From: Duganella alba
GTDB taxonomy: Bacteria > Pseudomonadota > Gammaproteobacteria > Burkholderiales > Burkholderiaceae_D
Direction: 5' to 3'
Length of the DNA: 50,173 bases
Assembly: GCF_009674495.1 (NCBI RefSeq)
Contig: NZ_WKJN01000038.1
Location: 1 to 50,173, forward strand
Position 1 is the stretch's first letter. Each line of letters starts with the position of its first letter. The translations under genes and the position numbers were made by a program. The notes under the pieces are model-generated. The model was not told the DNA's origin. It was given only the letters and a program-made list of their open reading frames with translations, and ran no database searches. This document shows positions 41,365 to 49,864 of the stretch, one piece after another.

Positions 41365-41993
41365 GTATTGTCCATGGCAGTTAATTCTTTCCTACTCCTC
41401 CATCATCGCACTATCCAGCCAAAAACTGCTTACTTCCAGCGCACTTTTTAGCCTGGCTTCTCATCGTAACGTAAAGTAGGACGATCTCGGTAGCAGCATA
41501 CATCATAATTCACATTATTGCTAATATACAATATTTGGCTGAAAAATTATCTTGCAGGCAAATATCCCTTTACAAGGAAGTTGCCAGCCGGTAAGCTTAC
41601 TTCAGCTTGTCAGCCTTTGCGCTGCTCTGCAACAAACATCAACAACTGGCGCTTAGTGAATGATTTATAACGGTATTTGTATTCTCGGAACTGTTTCAAG
41701 CACTACAAAATGTTACAGTTCGGAAAATTTACAGTTGGTTTGCATGCGGCAGTGACCAACCTGGCCACCCATCCGCGACGCCGAGCATCCGCTCACCTGC
41801 GGCGTCCGAGTTTGACTGACATGGCTACACTATCTTTCTTACAAGACTGTGACATGCACAACGGATGTGTAGCACGTTTGGTATAGGACACGACAATATC
41901 TGTCACATGGGCTTGCTGCTTCGCGGCAATCTCGCTAAGGTAGTCATCTGGATTCAACGCGGTAAAAAACGCTGCAAAAACGGGGGTAGCAAG
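41365..41993. other. 629-bp divergent regulatory gap between fliM and fliE
   Basis: No gene is supported here. The stretch is clearly richer in A+T than its surroundings, especially 41490-41740. Two TCGGAA-N4-T[TA]CA sites lie at 41685 and 41720, and a related site precedes fliD. No sigma-54 (GG-N10-GC) or sigma-28 promoter is convincing. In lateral-type loci this place holds the lafK regulator gene, which is missing. Confidence 0.6.
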
Positions 41994-42341
41994 ATGAGTA
42001 ATTTTTCCAGCCTGATACAGGCCGACCTGGCGTCGCTGACCAATGCGGCGCACAACCTGGCCACCAGCAGCACCACCATCGCGGCCGCCAACCAGTTCGG
42101 CGCCCATGACGCCCAGCATGCCTCCTCCTTCGCCCAGTCGATGCAAGGCGCGATCGACTCGGTCAACCAGCAGGATGTCGACGCCGGCCAGAAAATGGCC
42201 GATGTCGATGCCGGCAAGAGCGACGACCTGGTCGGCGCCATGCTGTCCAGCCAGGACGCCAGCCTGTCCTTCTCGATGTTGATGCAGGTGCGCAACAAAG
42301 TCATGGGCGGCCTCGACGAACTGATCAAATTACCGCTGTAA
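41994..42341 (+). CDS. fliE: flagellar MS-ring/rod junction protein FliE
   Basis: A 115-residue protein joining the MS ring to the rod. The C-terminal half SFSMLMQVRNKVMGGLDELIKLPL (split family motif) is the conserved FliE end, and the helical pattern of the N-terminal half fits. The ATG at 41994 follows CGGGGGTAGC. It starts the rightward fliE-F-G-H-I-J operon. Confidence 0.92.
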   Translation: MSNFSSLIQADLASLTNAAHNLATSSTTIAAANQFGAHDAQHASSFAQSMQGAIDSVNQQDVDAGQKMADVDAGKSDDLVGAMLSSQDASLSFSMLMQVRNKVMGGLDELIKLPL

Positions 42342-42362
42342 GCCTCCGCGAAAGCAATCAAC

Positions 42363-44126
42363 GTGATTAACACCATCAAGTCCGCCTTCGACCGCTGGCG
42401 TGCCAACCCGACGGCGCCGTCGCTGTCGCCCGCCCTGCTGAAAACCCTGTACCCGCTGCTGATCCTGGCCATCGGCCTGACCGCGCTGGCGATGATGTAC
42501 ATGTGGAGCAGCCAGTCCAGCTACAAGCCGGTGTTCGGCGCGCGCGAGAAAGTCTCGGCGCCCGACATGATGACCGTGCTCGACACCGACCACATCCCCT
42601 ACCGCATCCACCCGGAAAGCGGCCAGGTGCTGGTGCCGGAATCGATGCTGGGCAAGGTGCGCATGCTGCTGGCCGCCAAGGGCGTCACCGCGCAGCTGCC
42701 GGCCGGCCTGGAACTGATGGACAAGAACGACCCGCTGGGCGTGTCGCAGTTCGTCCAGGACGTGCGCTTCCGCCGCGGCCTGGAAGGCGAGCTGGCGCAA
42801 TCGATCATGACGCTGGACGCCATCTCGCATGCGCGCGTGCACCTGTCGATCGCCAAGTCGACCTCGTTTGTGTCGGCGGACGGCGACAAATCGTCGGCCT
42901 CGGTGGTGGTGGCGCTGAAGCCGGGCGCCACGCTGCCGCCTGAAGCGATCGCCGCCGTCGTCAACATGGTGGCCGGCAGCGTCGCCAGCCTGTCGCCGTC
43001 GCGCGTCAGCCTGGTCGACCAGAGCGGCAACCTGCTGTCGGCCCACATCGACCTGGCCGACGGCTTCGACGCCGGCACCAGCGGCAACGACGCCGCCAAG
43101 CGCTACCAGGACGACGTCAAGAACAACATCAAGGGCCTGATCGGCCCGGTCATCGGCGACGACAACTACCGCATGTCGGTGGCGGCCGCGGTCGACAACG
43201 ACCGCGTCGAGGAAACCGTCGAGAAATACGGCGCCGATCCGAAAGTCACCAGCGAGGCCATGCGCGAAGAGCAGGACCGCAACCGCATGGTGATGGGCGT
43301 GCCGGGCACGCTGTCGAACCGGCCGCCGCCGGCCGCCGCCAATCCGGCCGCCGCCGCCCAGCAGACCGCCGGCGGCGCCGCCGATCCGAACGCCGCCCCG
43401 GCCGACGGCACCGCGCGCAAGAACGCCACCACCCGCCAGTACGCCTACGACCGCAGCATCGTCCAGACCAAGCGCAGCCGTGGCCGCCTGGAGAAACTCA
43501 GCGTCGCCGTGGTGCTGGCGCAGGCCGCCGCGCCGACGCCGAAAACCGGCTGGAGCGCCGCCGAAATCGCCAACATCGACAAGATCCTGCGCAACGGCCT
43601 GGGCATCAACGCCGAGCGCGGCGACCAGCTGGTGGTGTCGGCCATGAACTTCCCGCCGAAAGCGGCGCCGGTGGCCTGGTGGGAAGAGCGCGACAACATC
43701 GTCGACGTCAGCAAGTACGCGATCTACGCGGTCGGCGCCCTGCTCGGCTATCTGTTGCTGCTGCGGCCGATCATGCGCCTGGTCACCGTGCGCTTCACGC
43801 CGGACCCGCGCGAGACCGCCCGCATCAACGCCGAACGCCGCGCCGCCGAGCAGGCCGCCGTGGCGGCCGCCAAGGAAGCCAAGGAAGCGTCGGCCAAGGA
43901 ACAGGCGGTGCTGGCCGACGGCGCCGCGCCGGGCGCGCCGGCCCTGGGCGGCAGCGCCCAGACCGGCATGCCGGTGGTGCCGCTGCTGGAAAACTACGAT
44001 CTGCCGCCGCCAGGCTCGGCCGTCGACGTCATGGTCGACCACCTGAAAGTGCTGGCCGCGAAAGAACCGGAACGCGTAGCCGAAGTCGTCAAACAATGGA
44101 TGCAGAAAAATGGCCGAACTCAATAA
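42363..44126 (+). CDS. fliF: flagellar MS-ring protein FliF
   Basis: Inner-membrane ring that carries rotor and export gate, 587 residues. Helix 1 (about 25-46), YscJ/FliF domain (VLVPESMLGKVRMLLAAKG, then GLELMDKNDPLGVSQFVQDV), a Pro/Ala-rich linker (about 318-350), helix 2 (about 455-475) and the C-terminal FliG-binding tail are all visible. It starts at GTG (42363). Its last 17 bp overlap fliG. Confidence 0.95.
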   Translation: MINTIKSAFDRWRANPTAPSLSPALLKTLYPLLILAIGLTALAMMYMWSSQSSYKPVFGAREKVSAPDMMTVLDTDHIPYRIHPESGQVLVPESMLGKVRMLLAAKGVTAQLPAGLELMDKNDPLGVSQFVQDVRFRRGLEGELAQSIMTLDAISHARVHLSIAKSTSFVSADGDKSSASVVVALKPGATLPPEAIAAVVNMVAGSVASLSPSRVSLVDQSGNLLSAHIDLADGFDAGTSGNDAAKRYQDDVKNNIKGLIGPVIGDDNYRMSVAAAVDNDRVEETVEKYGADPKVTSEAMREEQDRNRMVMGVPGTLSNRPPPAAANPAAAAQQTAGGAADPNAAPADGTARKNATTRQYAYDRSIVQTKRSRGRLEKLSVAVVLAQAAAPTPKTGWSAAEIANIDKILRNGLGINAERGDQLVVSAMNFPPKAAPVAWWEERDNIVDVSKYAIYAVGALLGYLLLLRPIMRLVTVRFTPDPRETARINAERRAAEQAAVAAAKEAKEASAKEQAVLADGAAPGAPALGGSAQTGMPVVPLLENYDLPPPGSAVDVMVDHLKVLAAKEPERVAEVVKQWMQKNGRTQ

Positions 44127-45150
44127 CATGGATGATGACGGCGGCGAATACGCCATGCCGACCAAGCTGACGCCGGTGGAGCAGGCAGCCATTGTGCTGT
44201 TGAGCATCGGCGAAGAGCCGGCCGCGGCCGTGCTGCGCTGCCTGTCGCGCGAGGAATTGCTGGAAGTCACGCAGGTGATGTCGCGCATGAGCGGCATCAA
44301 GGTCGAATCGGTGAAGAACGCGATGCAGAAGTTCTTCGACGATTACCGCGAACAGTCGGGCGTGCACGGCGCCTCGCGCTCTTACCTGAAGCGCTCGCTG
44401 GACCTGGCGCTCGGCGGCGACCTCGCCAACACGGTGCTCAACAACATCTACGGCGACGAACTGCGGCCGAAGATGGCGCGCCTGCAATGGGCCTCGCCGA
44501 AATGGCTGGCCGAATACATCTCCAACGAACACGTGCAGATGCAGGCGGTGTTCCTGGCCTTCCTGCCGGCCGCGCTGGCCGGCCAGATCATCGACGGCCT
44601 GCCGCAGGACACGCGCGACCTGGTGCTGCTGAACCTGGCGCGCATGGAAGAAGTCGACGCCGACCTGCTGCAGGAACTCGACGAGCTGGTGGACCGCTGC
44701 CTGAGCTCCTTCGATTCGCAGGGCACCAGCGTCGAGGGCATCCGCCAGACCGCCGAGATCCTCAACCGCCTGCCAAGCAACCGCGCGCAGATGGTCGAAC
44801 TGCTGCGCGCCCACGATCCGGACGTGGTGTCGAAGATCGAGCTGTCGATGTACGACTTCTTCATCCTCGGCAACCAGACCGAACAGGCGATCACCCGCAT
44901 CCTCGAAGACGTGCCGCTGGAACAATGGGCGATCGCGCTCAAGGGCGCCGACATCGCGGTGCGCGACGCCGTGCTGAAAACCATGCCGAAACGCCAGGCG
45001 CAAGCCTTCGAGGACATGATGCGCCGCGCCGGCCCGGTGCCGATGTCGCGCATCGAGCAGACGCGCCAGGAAATCATGGCCACCGTCAAGGCGCTGGCCG
45101 ACGCCGGCGAAGTCGAGATCCAGCTGTTTGCTGAACAGGTGGTGGAATGA
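44110..45150 (+). CDS. fliG: flagellar motor switch protein FliG
   Basis: Rotor protein that contacts the stator, 346 residues. The three FliG domains are present: N-terminal FliF-binding (LTPVEQAAIVLLSIGEEPAAAVL), middle (HVQMQAVFLAFLPAALAGQI) and C-terminal charged ridge (EQWAIALKGADIAVRDAVLKTMPKRQAQ, with the stator-facing K, R, D residues). A middle-domain FliM-contact segment is recognisable. Its end overlaps fliH by 4 bp. Confidence 0.96.
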   Translation: MAELNNMDDDGGEYAMPTKLTPVEQAAIVLLSIGEEPAAAVLRCLSREELLEVTQVMSRMSGIKVESVKNAMQKFFDDYREQSGVHGASRSYLKRSLDLALGGDLANTVLNNIYGDELRPKMARLQWASPKWLAEYISNEHVQMQAVFLAFLPAALAGQIIDGLPQDTRDLVLLNLARMEEVDADLLQELDELVDRCLSSFDSQGTSVEGIRQTAEILNRLPSNRAQMVELLRAHDPDVVSKIELSMYDFFILGNQTEQAITRILEDVPLEQWAIALKGADIAVRDAVLKTMPKRQAQAFEDMMRRAGPVPMSRIEQTRQEIMATVKALADAGEVEIQLFAEQVVE

Positions 45151-45866
45151 AGCAGTTCCGTCCTTACCGCTTCCCGCCGCTGGCGCAGTTCACCACCCAG
45201 CGCGCCGCTGCGGCGGCCGCGCATGGCCATGGCCACAGCGGCCATGGCGGCGACGGCGGCGCCCAGTGGGCCGCCTCGGTCAGCGAGGGCTTTGAACAGG
45301 GCCAGCGCGACGGCTACGAAATCGGCCTGGCGCGCGGCCAGGAGGACGGCTTCGAAGCCGGCCGCCAGTCGGGCCAGGAACAGGGCCGCGAAGAAGGCCG
45401 CCACGAAACCCTGGTCGCCTACGACCAGATGGCGCGCCCGGTCGACGCCATGCTCAAGAGTTTGAAAAAACTGCGCTCCGACTACCGCGCCGCCCAGCGC
45501 AAGGAAGTGGTCGACCTGGTGGCCAAGGTGGCGCGCCAGGTGATCCGCGCCGAACTGGCGCTGCAGCCGGTGCAGCTGATGGCGCTGGTGGAGGAAACCC
45601 TGGCCTCGATGCCGCCGACCCGCGATGAAATCGATGTGTTCCTGAATCCGGAAGAGCTGAAACGCATCGCCGAGCTCGACCCGAAACGCTCCAAACGCTG
45701 GAATCTGATCCCCGATGCCCGTCTTGAGGTAGGGGAATGTCGCATCAAGGCAGGCGATAATGAAGTCGATGCCGGTTGCCATCAACGTCTTGCGGCGGTC
45801 ATGGAACAGGTCGATAATCAACTGCAGATCGCCGACAGCGGCGATGAACCGGAGGTCGAAGAGTGA
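45147..45866 (+). CDS. fliH: flagellar export regulator FliH
   Basis: A 239-residue partner of FliI that holds the ATPase at the export gate. A His/Gly stretch HGHGHSGHGGDGG at about 28-40, a GxxxG-rich helical segment (GFEQGQRDGYEIGLARGQE) and the conserved C-terminal region (LVAKVARQVIRAELALQP) agree with FliH. The His-rich stretch is unusual and might bind metal or be incidental. It overlaps fliG and fliI by 4 bp each. Confidence 0.93.
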   Translation: MKQFRPYRFPPLAQFTTQRAAAAAAHGHGHSGHGGDGGAQWAASVSEGFEQGQRDGYEIGLARGQEDGFEAGRQSGQEQGREEGRHETLVAYDQMARPVDAMLKSLKKLRSDYRAAQRKEVVDLVAKVARQVIRAELALQPVQLMALVEETLASMPPTRDEIDVFLNPEELKRIAELDPKRSKRWNLIPDARLEVGECRIKAGDNEVDAGCHQRLAAVMEQVDNQLQIADSGDEPEVEE

Positions 45867-47176
45867 TCGCTGATGCCTTACGCAATCTCGAACTGGGTTC
45901 GGTGCCCATGGCGACCCCGACGGGCCGCCTGGTGGGCGCGTCCGGTTTGTTGCTTGAGGCCGTAGGTTGCCCTTTGCACACCGGCCAGCGTTGCCAGATT
46001 GAGACAGTCAGCGGCGAATGGCTGGACGCGCAGGTGGTCGGTTTCCGCGAGAAGCTGTCGTTCCTGATGCCGTTCAAGAAAGCCGTGGGCCTGACCACCG
46101 GCGCGCGCGTGCTGCCCTCGCCGGAAAAGGTCAGCCTGCAGATCGGTTCCAGCTGGCTGGGCCGCATGGTCAACGGCCTCGGCGAACCGATCGACGGCCT
46201 CGGCAAGCTGGGCGGCGACTTCCCGCTTGAAACCCAGCCGCCGCGCATCCACCCGCTGAAGAAAAAACCGGTCACCGAACCGCTTGACGTCGGCGTGCGC
46301 GCCATCAACGCCATGCTGACCCTGGGCAAGGGCCAGCGCGTCGGCCTGATGGCCGGTTCCGGCGTCGGCAAGTCCGTGCTGCTGGGCCTGATGACGCGCC
46401 AGACCGTGGCCGACGTGGTGGTGGTCGGCCTGATCGGCGAGCGCTCGCGCGAGGTGCGCGAGTTTGTCGACATGTCGCTGGGCAAGGAAGGCTTGCAGAA
46501 AGCCGTGCTGGTGATCGCGCCGGCCGATGAAAGCCCGCTGATGCGCGTCATGGCCACCGAACTGTGCCACTCGATCGCCGCCCACTACCGCGACCAGGGC
46601 AAGAACGTGCTGCTGCTGGTCGACTCGCTGACCCGCTACGCCATGGCGCTGCGCGAAGTGGCGCTGGCGCTGGGCGAGCCGCCGGCCACCAAGGGCTATC
46701 CGCCGTCGGTGTTCTCCAACCTGCCGCAGCTGGTGGAATCGGCCGGCAACGGCGAAAACCAGAACGGCAGCATGAGCGCCATCTACACCGTGCTGGCCGA
46801 GGGCGACGACCAGCAGGACCCGGTGGTCGACACCGCCCGCGCGATTCTCGACGGCCACATCGTCATGACCCGCGAACTGGCCGAGCGCGGCCACTACCCG
46901 GCGATCGACATCGCCGCCTCGATCAGCCGCTGCATGGCGCAGGTGATCGACCATGACCACATGATGGCGGCGCGCGCGCTGAAAGCCAGCATGGCGCGCC
47001 ACGACCGCGTGCGCGACCTGATTCCGCTGGGCGCCTACGTGCCCGGCGCCGACCCGGTCACCGACAAGGCGGTGCAGCTGCACCCCAGGGTCGAGGATTT
47101 CCTCTGTCAGGGCACCAAGGAAGAAGCGCCTTTCGGCCCCTGCGTCACGCAACTTGAAAAGCTGATGACACCATGA
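45863..47176 (+). CDS. fliI: flagellum-specific ATPase FliI
   Basis: Export ATPase of the rotary F1 type, 437 residues. Walker A is AGSGVGKS at 164-171 with K170, Walker B lies in LLLVDSLTRYAMALREV, and the conserved GEPPATKGYPPSVFSNLPQ follows. The N-terminal beta-barrel and C-terminal helical domain are complete, with no truncation. It overlaps fliH and fliJ by 4 bp. Confidence 0.97.
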   Translation: MIADALRNLELGSVPMATPTGRLVGASGLLLEAVGCPLHTGQRCQIETVSGEWLDAQVVGFREKLSFLMPFKKAVGLTTGARVLPSPEKVSLQIGSSWLGRMVNGLGEPIDGLGKLGGDFPLETQPPRIHPLKKKPVTEPLDVGVRAINAMLTLGKGQRVGLMAGSGVGKSVLLGLMTRQTVADVVVVGLIGERSREVREFVDMSLGKEGLQKAVLVIAPADESPLMRVMATELCHSIAAHYRDQGKNVLLLVDSLTRYAMALREVALALGEPPATKGYPPSVFSNLPQLVESAGNGENQNGSMSAIYTVLAEGDDQQDPVVDTARAILDGHIVMTRELAERGHYPAIDIAASISRCMAQVIDHDHMMAARALKASMARHDRVRDLIPLGAYVPGADPVTDKAVQLHPRVEDFLCQGTKEEAPFGPCVTQLEKLMTP

Positions 47177-47604
47177 GCCAACAAAAAATCCGTAACCTGA
47201 CCACCCTGGTGGCGCTGCGCAACACGGAAGTGGAGCGGCTGCAGACCGAGATGGCGGAAAAGACCAATCTGCGCGACCGCTACCAGAAGAACCTGGAGCG
47301 CCTCACCAGCCTGTACACCAACAGCGGCGCCAGCGGCAACCTCCACCCTGCCCTGGCCGGCAACTGCGGCGACTACAAGCAGGCGGTGATGGCGCTGGCC
47401 GACAGCCACCGGCTCGACCTCCACATGCACGAGGCCGATATGGCGGTTTCGCAACAGGCGCTCAACGCCGCCTGGGCCAAGCGCGAGGTCATGGGCAAGG
47501 TGCTGGACAAGACGCAAAAGGTGGTGAATGCGCAGCAAAACGCCAAAGAACGCAAACAACATGACGAACTGGCAACACAATTGTGGCTGCGCGGCCAAAA
47601 GTAA
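47173..47604 (+). CDS. fliJ: flagellar export protein FliJ
   Basis: A 143-residue, strongly helical coiled-coil protein in the FliJ position straight after fliI; it acts as central stalk and chaperone-escort of the export ATPase. Heptad-rich, charged sequence (MAEKTNLRDRYQKNLERL and VLDKTQKVVNAQQNAKERK) without globular motifs. The assignment rests on position, length and composition. Confidence 0.85.
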   Translation: MSQQKIRNLTTLVALRNTEVERLQTEMAEKTNLRDRYQKNLERLTSLYTNSGASGNLHPALAGNCGDYKQAVMALADSHRLDLHMHEADMAVSQQALNAAWAKREVMGKVLDKTQKVVNAQQNAKERKQHDELATQLWLRGQK

Positions 47605-47703
47605 GCGCCGTTACAAAAAAAAGTTCGGAATATTTTCATACGGAAACGATTAAGGTCGCCCTATATCGGGGTACACTTGATTATCCTTTCCAGGAGCAAA
47701 ACC

Positions 47704-49125
47704 ATGGCAGTCATCAGTAGCCCAACTTACGATCCGACCACCACCGCGACCAACCTGGCCAACGCCTATGTGGCGCCGACCAAGGCCATCTTGGACAAGC
47801 AGACCACCCAGGCCACCGCCGTGGGCACCGGCCTGACCACGCTGAGCGCGGCGCTGAGCGCCTTCCAGGGCACGCTGCAGGGCCTGGCCAGCAGCACCTC
47901 GTCGGTGAGCGCGACCAAGGCCACGTTCAGCAACACCAGCGTGGCCACCGCCACCGCCAAGCCGACCGCCGCCGCCGGCACCTATTCGTTCTACGTGCAG
48001 CAGCTGGCCACGGCCGGCCAGATGGCTTACAACGTCCCCACCGTCACCAGCGCCGGCGGCAGCATGTCGATCGCGCTCAACACCGGCGCCCCGATCGGGG
48101 TCGACCTGACCACCGCCGACAGCAACAACGACGGCTTCCTGAGCGCCAAGGAACTGGCGGCGGCGATCAACGCCTCGCCCGACAACAAATCGCGCATCAC
48201 CGCCTCGACCATCACCGTCAACAATGTCCAGCAACTGGTGCTGACCTCGACCCAGACCGGCAAGGACAACGCCGTGGCGGCGATCACCACCGCCGGCGGG
48301 GCCGACCCCGGGCTGACCAGCGACCTCGGCGCCGGCAACACGCTGACCGACGCCAGCAACGCCATCGTCTGGGCCGGCGGCAAGAACGGCACCAAGGTCG
48401 AACAGGCCTCCAACACCTTCAGCATCGTCGACGATGTCTCGTTCACCGTCACCCAGGCGCAGGGCGTCAACGACGCCGCCGTCTCGCTGACCGTGGGCCC
48501 GGACAGCTCCGGCACCGCCAGCAATGTGCAGAAGTTTGTCGACGCCTACAACACCCTGCTGGCCGCGCTCAACAAGCTGACCGCGCCCGGCGACCACACC
48601 GTGGTCGAGTCGACCGACGCCAACGGCACGCCGACGGCGACGGCGGAAGACGCCGCCTTCTACAACGACGCCGGCGTCACCAACCTGCGCGACCGCCTGG
48701 GTTCGATCCTGCGTTCCGTGACCGGCGGCCAGTCGCTGATCAGCTTTGGCATCACCGCCACCAAGGACGGTTCGCTGACCCTCGATTCGAGCCGGCTGAA
48801 CAAGGCCATCGCCGCCAATCCAAGCGGGCTGGACACGCTGTTCGGCCGCGCCGGCATCGGCGTCGACTCGGGCGCGCTGGGCGCGATGAACAAGCTGGTC
48901 ACCTCGTGGACCACCAGCGCCGGCGGCTTCATCTCGCAGCGCACCACCCAGAACGACAAGCTGCAGAGCGACCTGGCCGACCGCCAGGCCACCGTCAAGG
49001 ACCAGTTCACCAACGCCTACAAGCGCTTCCTGGCCCAGTTCTCGGCCCTGCAGCAATTGCAATCGTCGATGACCAGCACCTCGAATATGTTCACGGCGAT
49101 GTTCTCGTCGGACAGCAGCAGCTAA
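47704..49125 (+). CDS. fliD: flagellar filament cap protein FliD
   Basis: Cap under which flagellin folds and polymerises, 473 residues. The N-terminal domain begins MAVISSPTYDPTTTATNLANAY, and the C-terminal coiled-coil region with LQQLQSSMTSTSNMFTAMF is the FliD signature. The ATG at 47704 is preferred over an upstream in-frame start because CAGGAGC lies just before it. A separate promoter is likely: 47605-47703 is AT-rich and holds TCGGAATATTTTCA (47625-47638), resembling two sites in the fliM-fliE gap. Confidence 0.93.
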   Translation: MAVISSPTYDPTTTATNLANAYVAPTKAILDKQTTQATAVGTGLTTLSAALSAFQGTLQGLASSTSSVSATKATFSNTSVATATAKPTAAAGTYSFYVQQLATAGQMAYNVPTVTSAGGSMSIALNTGAPIGVDLTTADSNNDGFLSAKELAAAINASPDNKSRITASTITVNNVQQLVLTSTQTGKDNAVAAITTAGGADPGLTSDLGAGNTLTDASNAIVWAGGKNGTKVEQASNTFSIVDDVSFTVTQAQGVNDAAVSLTVGPDSSGTASNVQKFVDAYNTLLAALNKLTAPGDHTVVESTDANGTPTATAEDAAFYNDAGVTNLRDRLGSILRSVTGGQSLISFGITATKDGSLTLDSSRLNKAIAANPSGLDTLFGRAGIGVDSGALGAMNKLVTSWTTSAGGFISQRTTQNDKLQSDLADRQATVKDQFTNAYKRFLAQFSALQQLQSSMTSTSNMFTAMFSSDSSS

Positions 49126-49160
49126 TAACCAAGCAACTTTGACACAATGCGGTGCACACC

Positions 49161-49559
49161 ATGATGAACCAGGAAGCCTACAGCAGTTACCACTCCACCA
49201 ATCTCGACACCCAGGTTGCCCGGGCCTCGCCGATTGAGCTGGTGCTGGTGCTCACCGACGGCTTGCTCGAAGAGCTGGCGCGCGCACGCGGCCATATCGT
49301 CGGCAAGCGCTACGAGCTCAAGGCCAACAGCCTGAACAAGTGCACCGACATCATCAACGGTCTGTCCAGCTCGCTGGACTTCGACAACGGCGGCGAGGTG
49401 GTGCAGAACCTCGGCCGCCTCTACGAATACTGCGCCGGCCGCCTGTACACGGCCGGCGTCAGCCTGGACCCGAGCATCATCGACGAGGTCACCACCCTGC
49501 TGACGACGATCAAGAAAGGCTGGCTCGGCGTCCAGGAGATCCAGGCAAAAAATGGATAG
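49161..49559 (+). CDS. fliS: flagellin chaperone FliS
   Basis: Keeps flagellin soluble and export-ready, 132 residues. The family pattern is clear: YSSYHSTNLDTQVARASPIELVLVLTDGLLEEL at the N-terminus and a C-terminal helical bundle. I start it at the ATG at 49161; a GTG 9 bp upstream is also in frame. It follows fliD by 35 bp and overlaps fliT by 8 bp. Confidence 0.93.
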   Translation: MMNQEAYSSYHSTNLDTQVARASPIELVLVLTDGLLEELARARGHIVGKRYELKANSLNKCTDIINGLSSSLDFDNGGEVVQNLGRLYEYCAGRLYTAGVSLDPSIIDEVTTLLTTIKKGWLGVQEIQAKNG

Positions 49560-49851
49560 GCACCGCACCCTGCTGCAACTGACGCAGAAGATGAGCGCCG
49601 CCATCGCCGCCGCAGACTGGCAGGCGCTGACGGCGATTAACACTTTATTGGCCACCGCGCTGCCGCAGATGGCGGCGCAGGGCAAATGGAACAGCGCGGA
49701 ATGGGCTGCCCTGGCGGCGCTGCGCCAGATGCACGAAGAAGCCGTCAAGCGCTGCAACCTCGCCACCGATGAGCTGGCGCAGAAGTTGCAGCAAATGCAG
49801 GCAAACCAAGAGGGCTGGCTGGCTTACGCCCTCGAGAGCGAATACGCATAA
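49552..49851 (+). CDS. fliT: FliT-like flagellar chaperone
   Basis: A 99-residue helical protein directly after fliS in the FliT/LafD place; FliT binds FliD for export. Sequence similarity is limited, with amphipathic helices and no catalytic motif, so the call is mainly positional. Confidence 0.7.
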   Translation: MDRHRTLLQLTQKMSAAIAAADWQALTAINTLLATALPQMAAQGKWNSAEWAALAALRQMHEEAVKRCNLATDELAQKLQQMQANQEGWLAYALESEYA

Positions 49852-49864
49852 CCGGAATCCAAGC

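Noticed and set aside
41677..41886. 69-codon open frame in the fliM-fliE gap
   Set aside because: No ribosome site, no family match and AT-rich non-coding character.
41865..41993. Longer FliE from an upstream start
   Set aside because: The extension is not FliE-like; the ATG at 41994 has a ribosome site and gives the full family length.
41365..41993. Sigma-54 promoter before fliE
   Set aside because: TGGC and TTGCA elements occur near 41535 and 41560 but their spacing is about 15 bp, not the required 10.
42330..44300. 656-codon open frame opposite fliF
   Set aside because: Antisense shadow of fliF with low-complexity Arg/Gly/Ala sequence.
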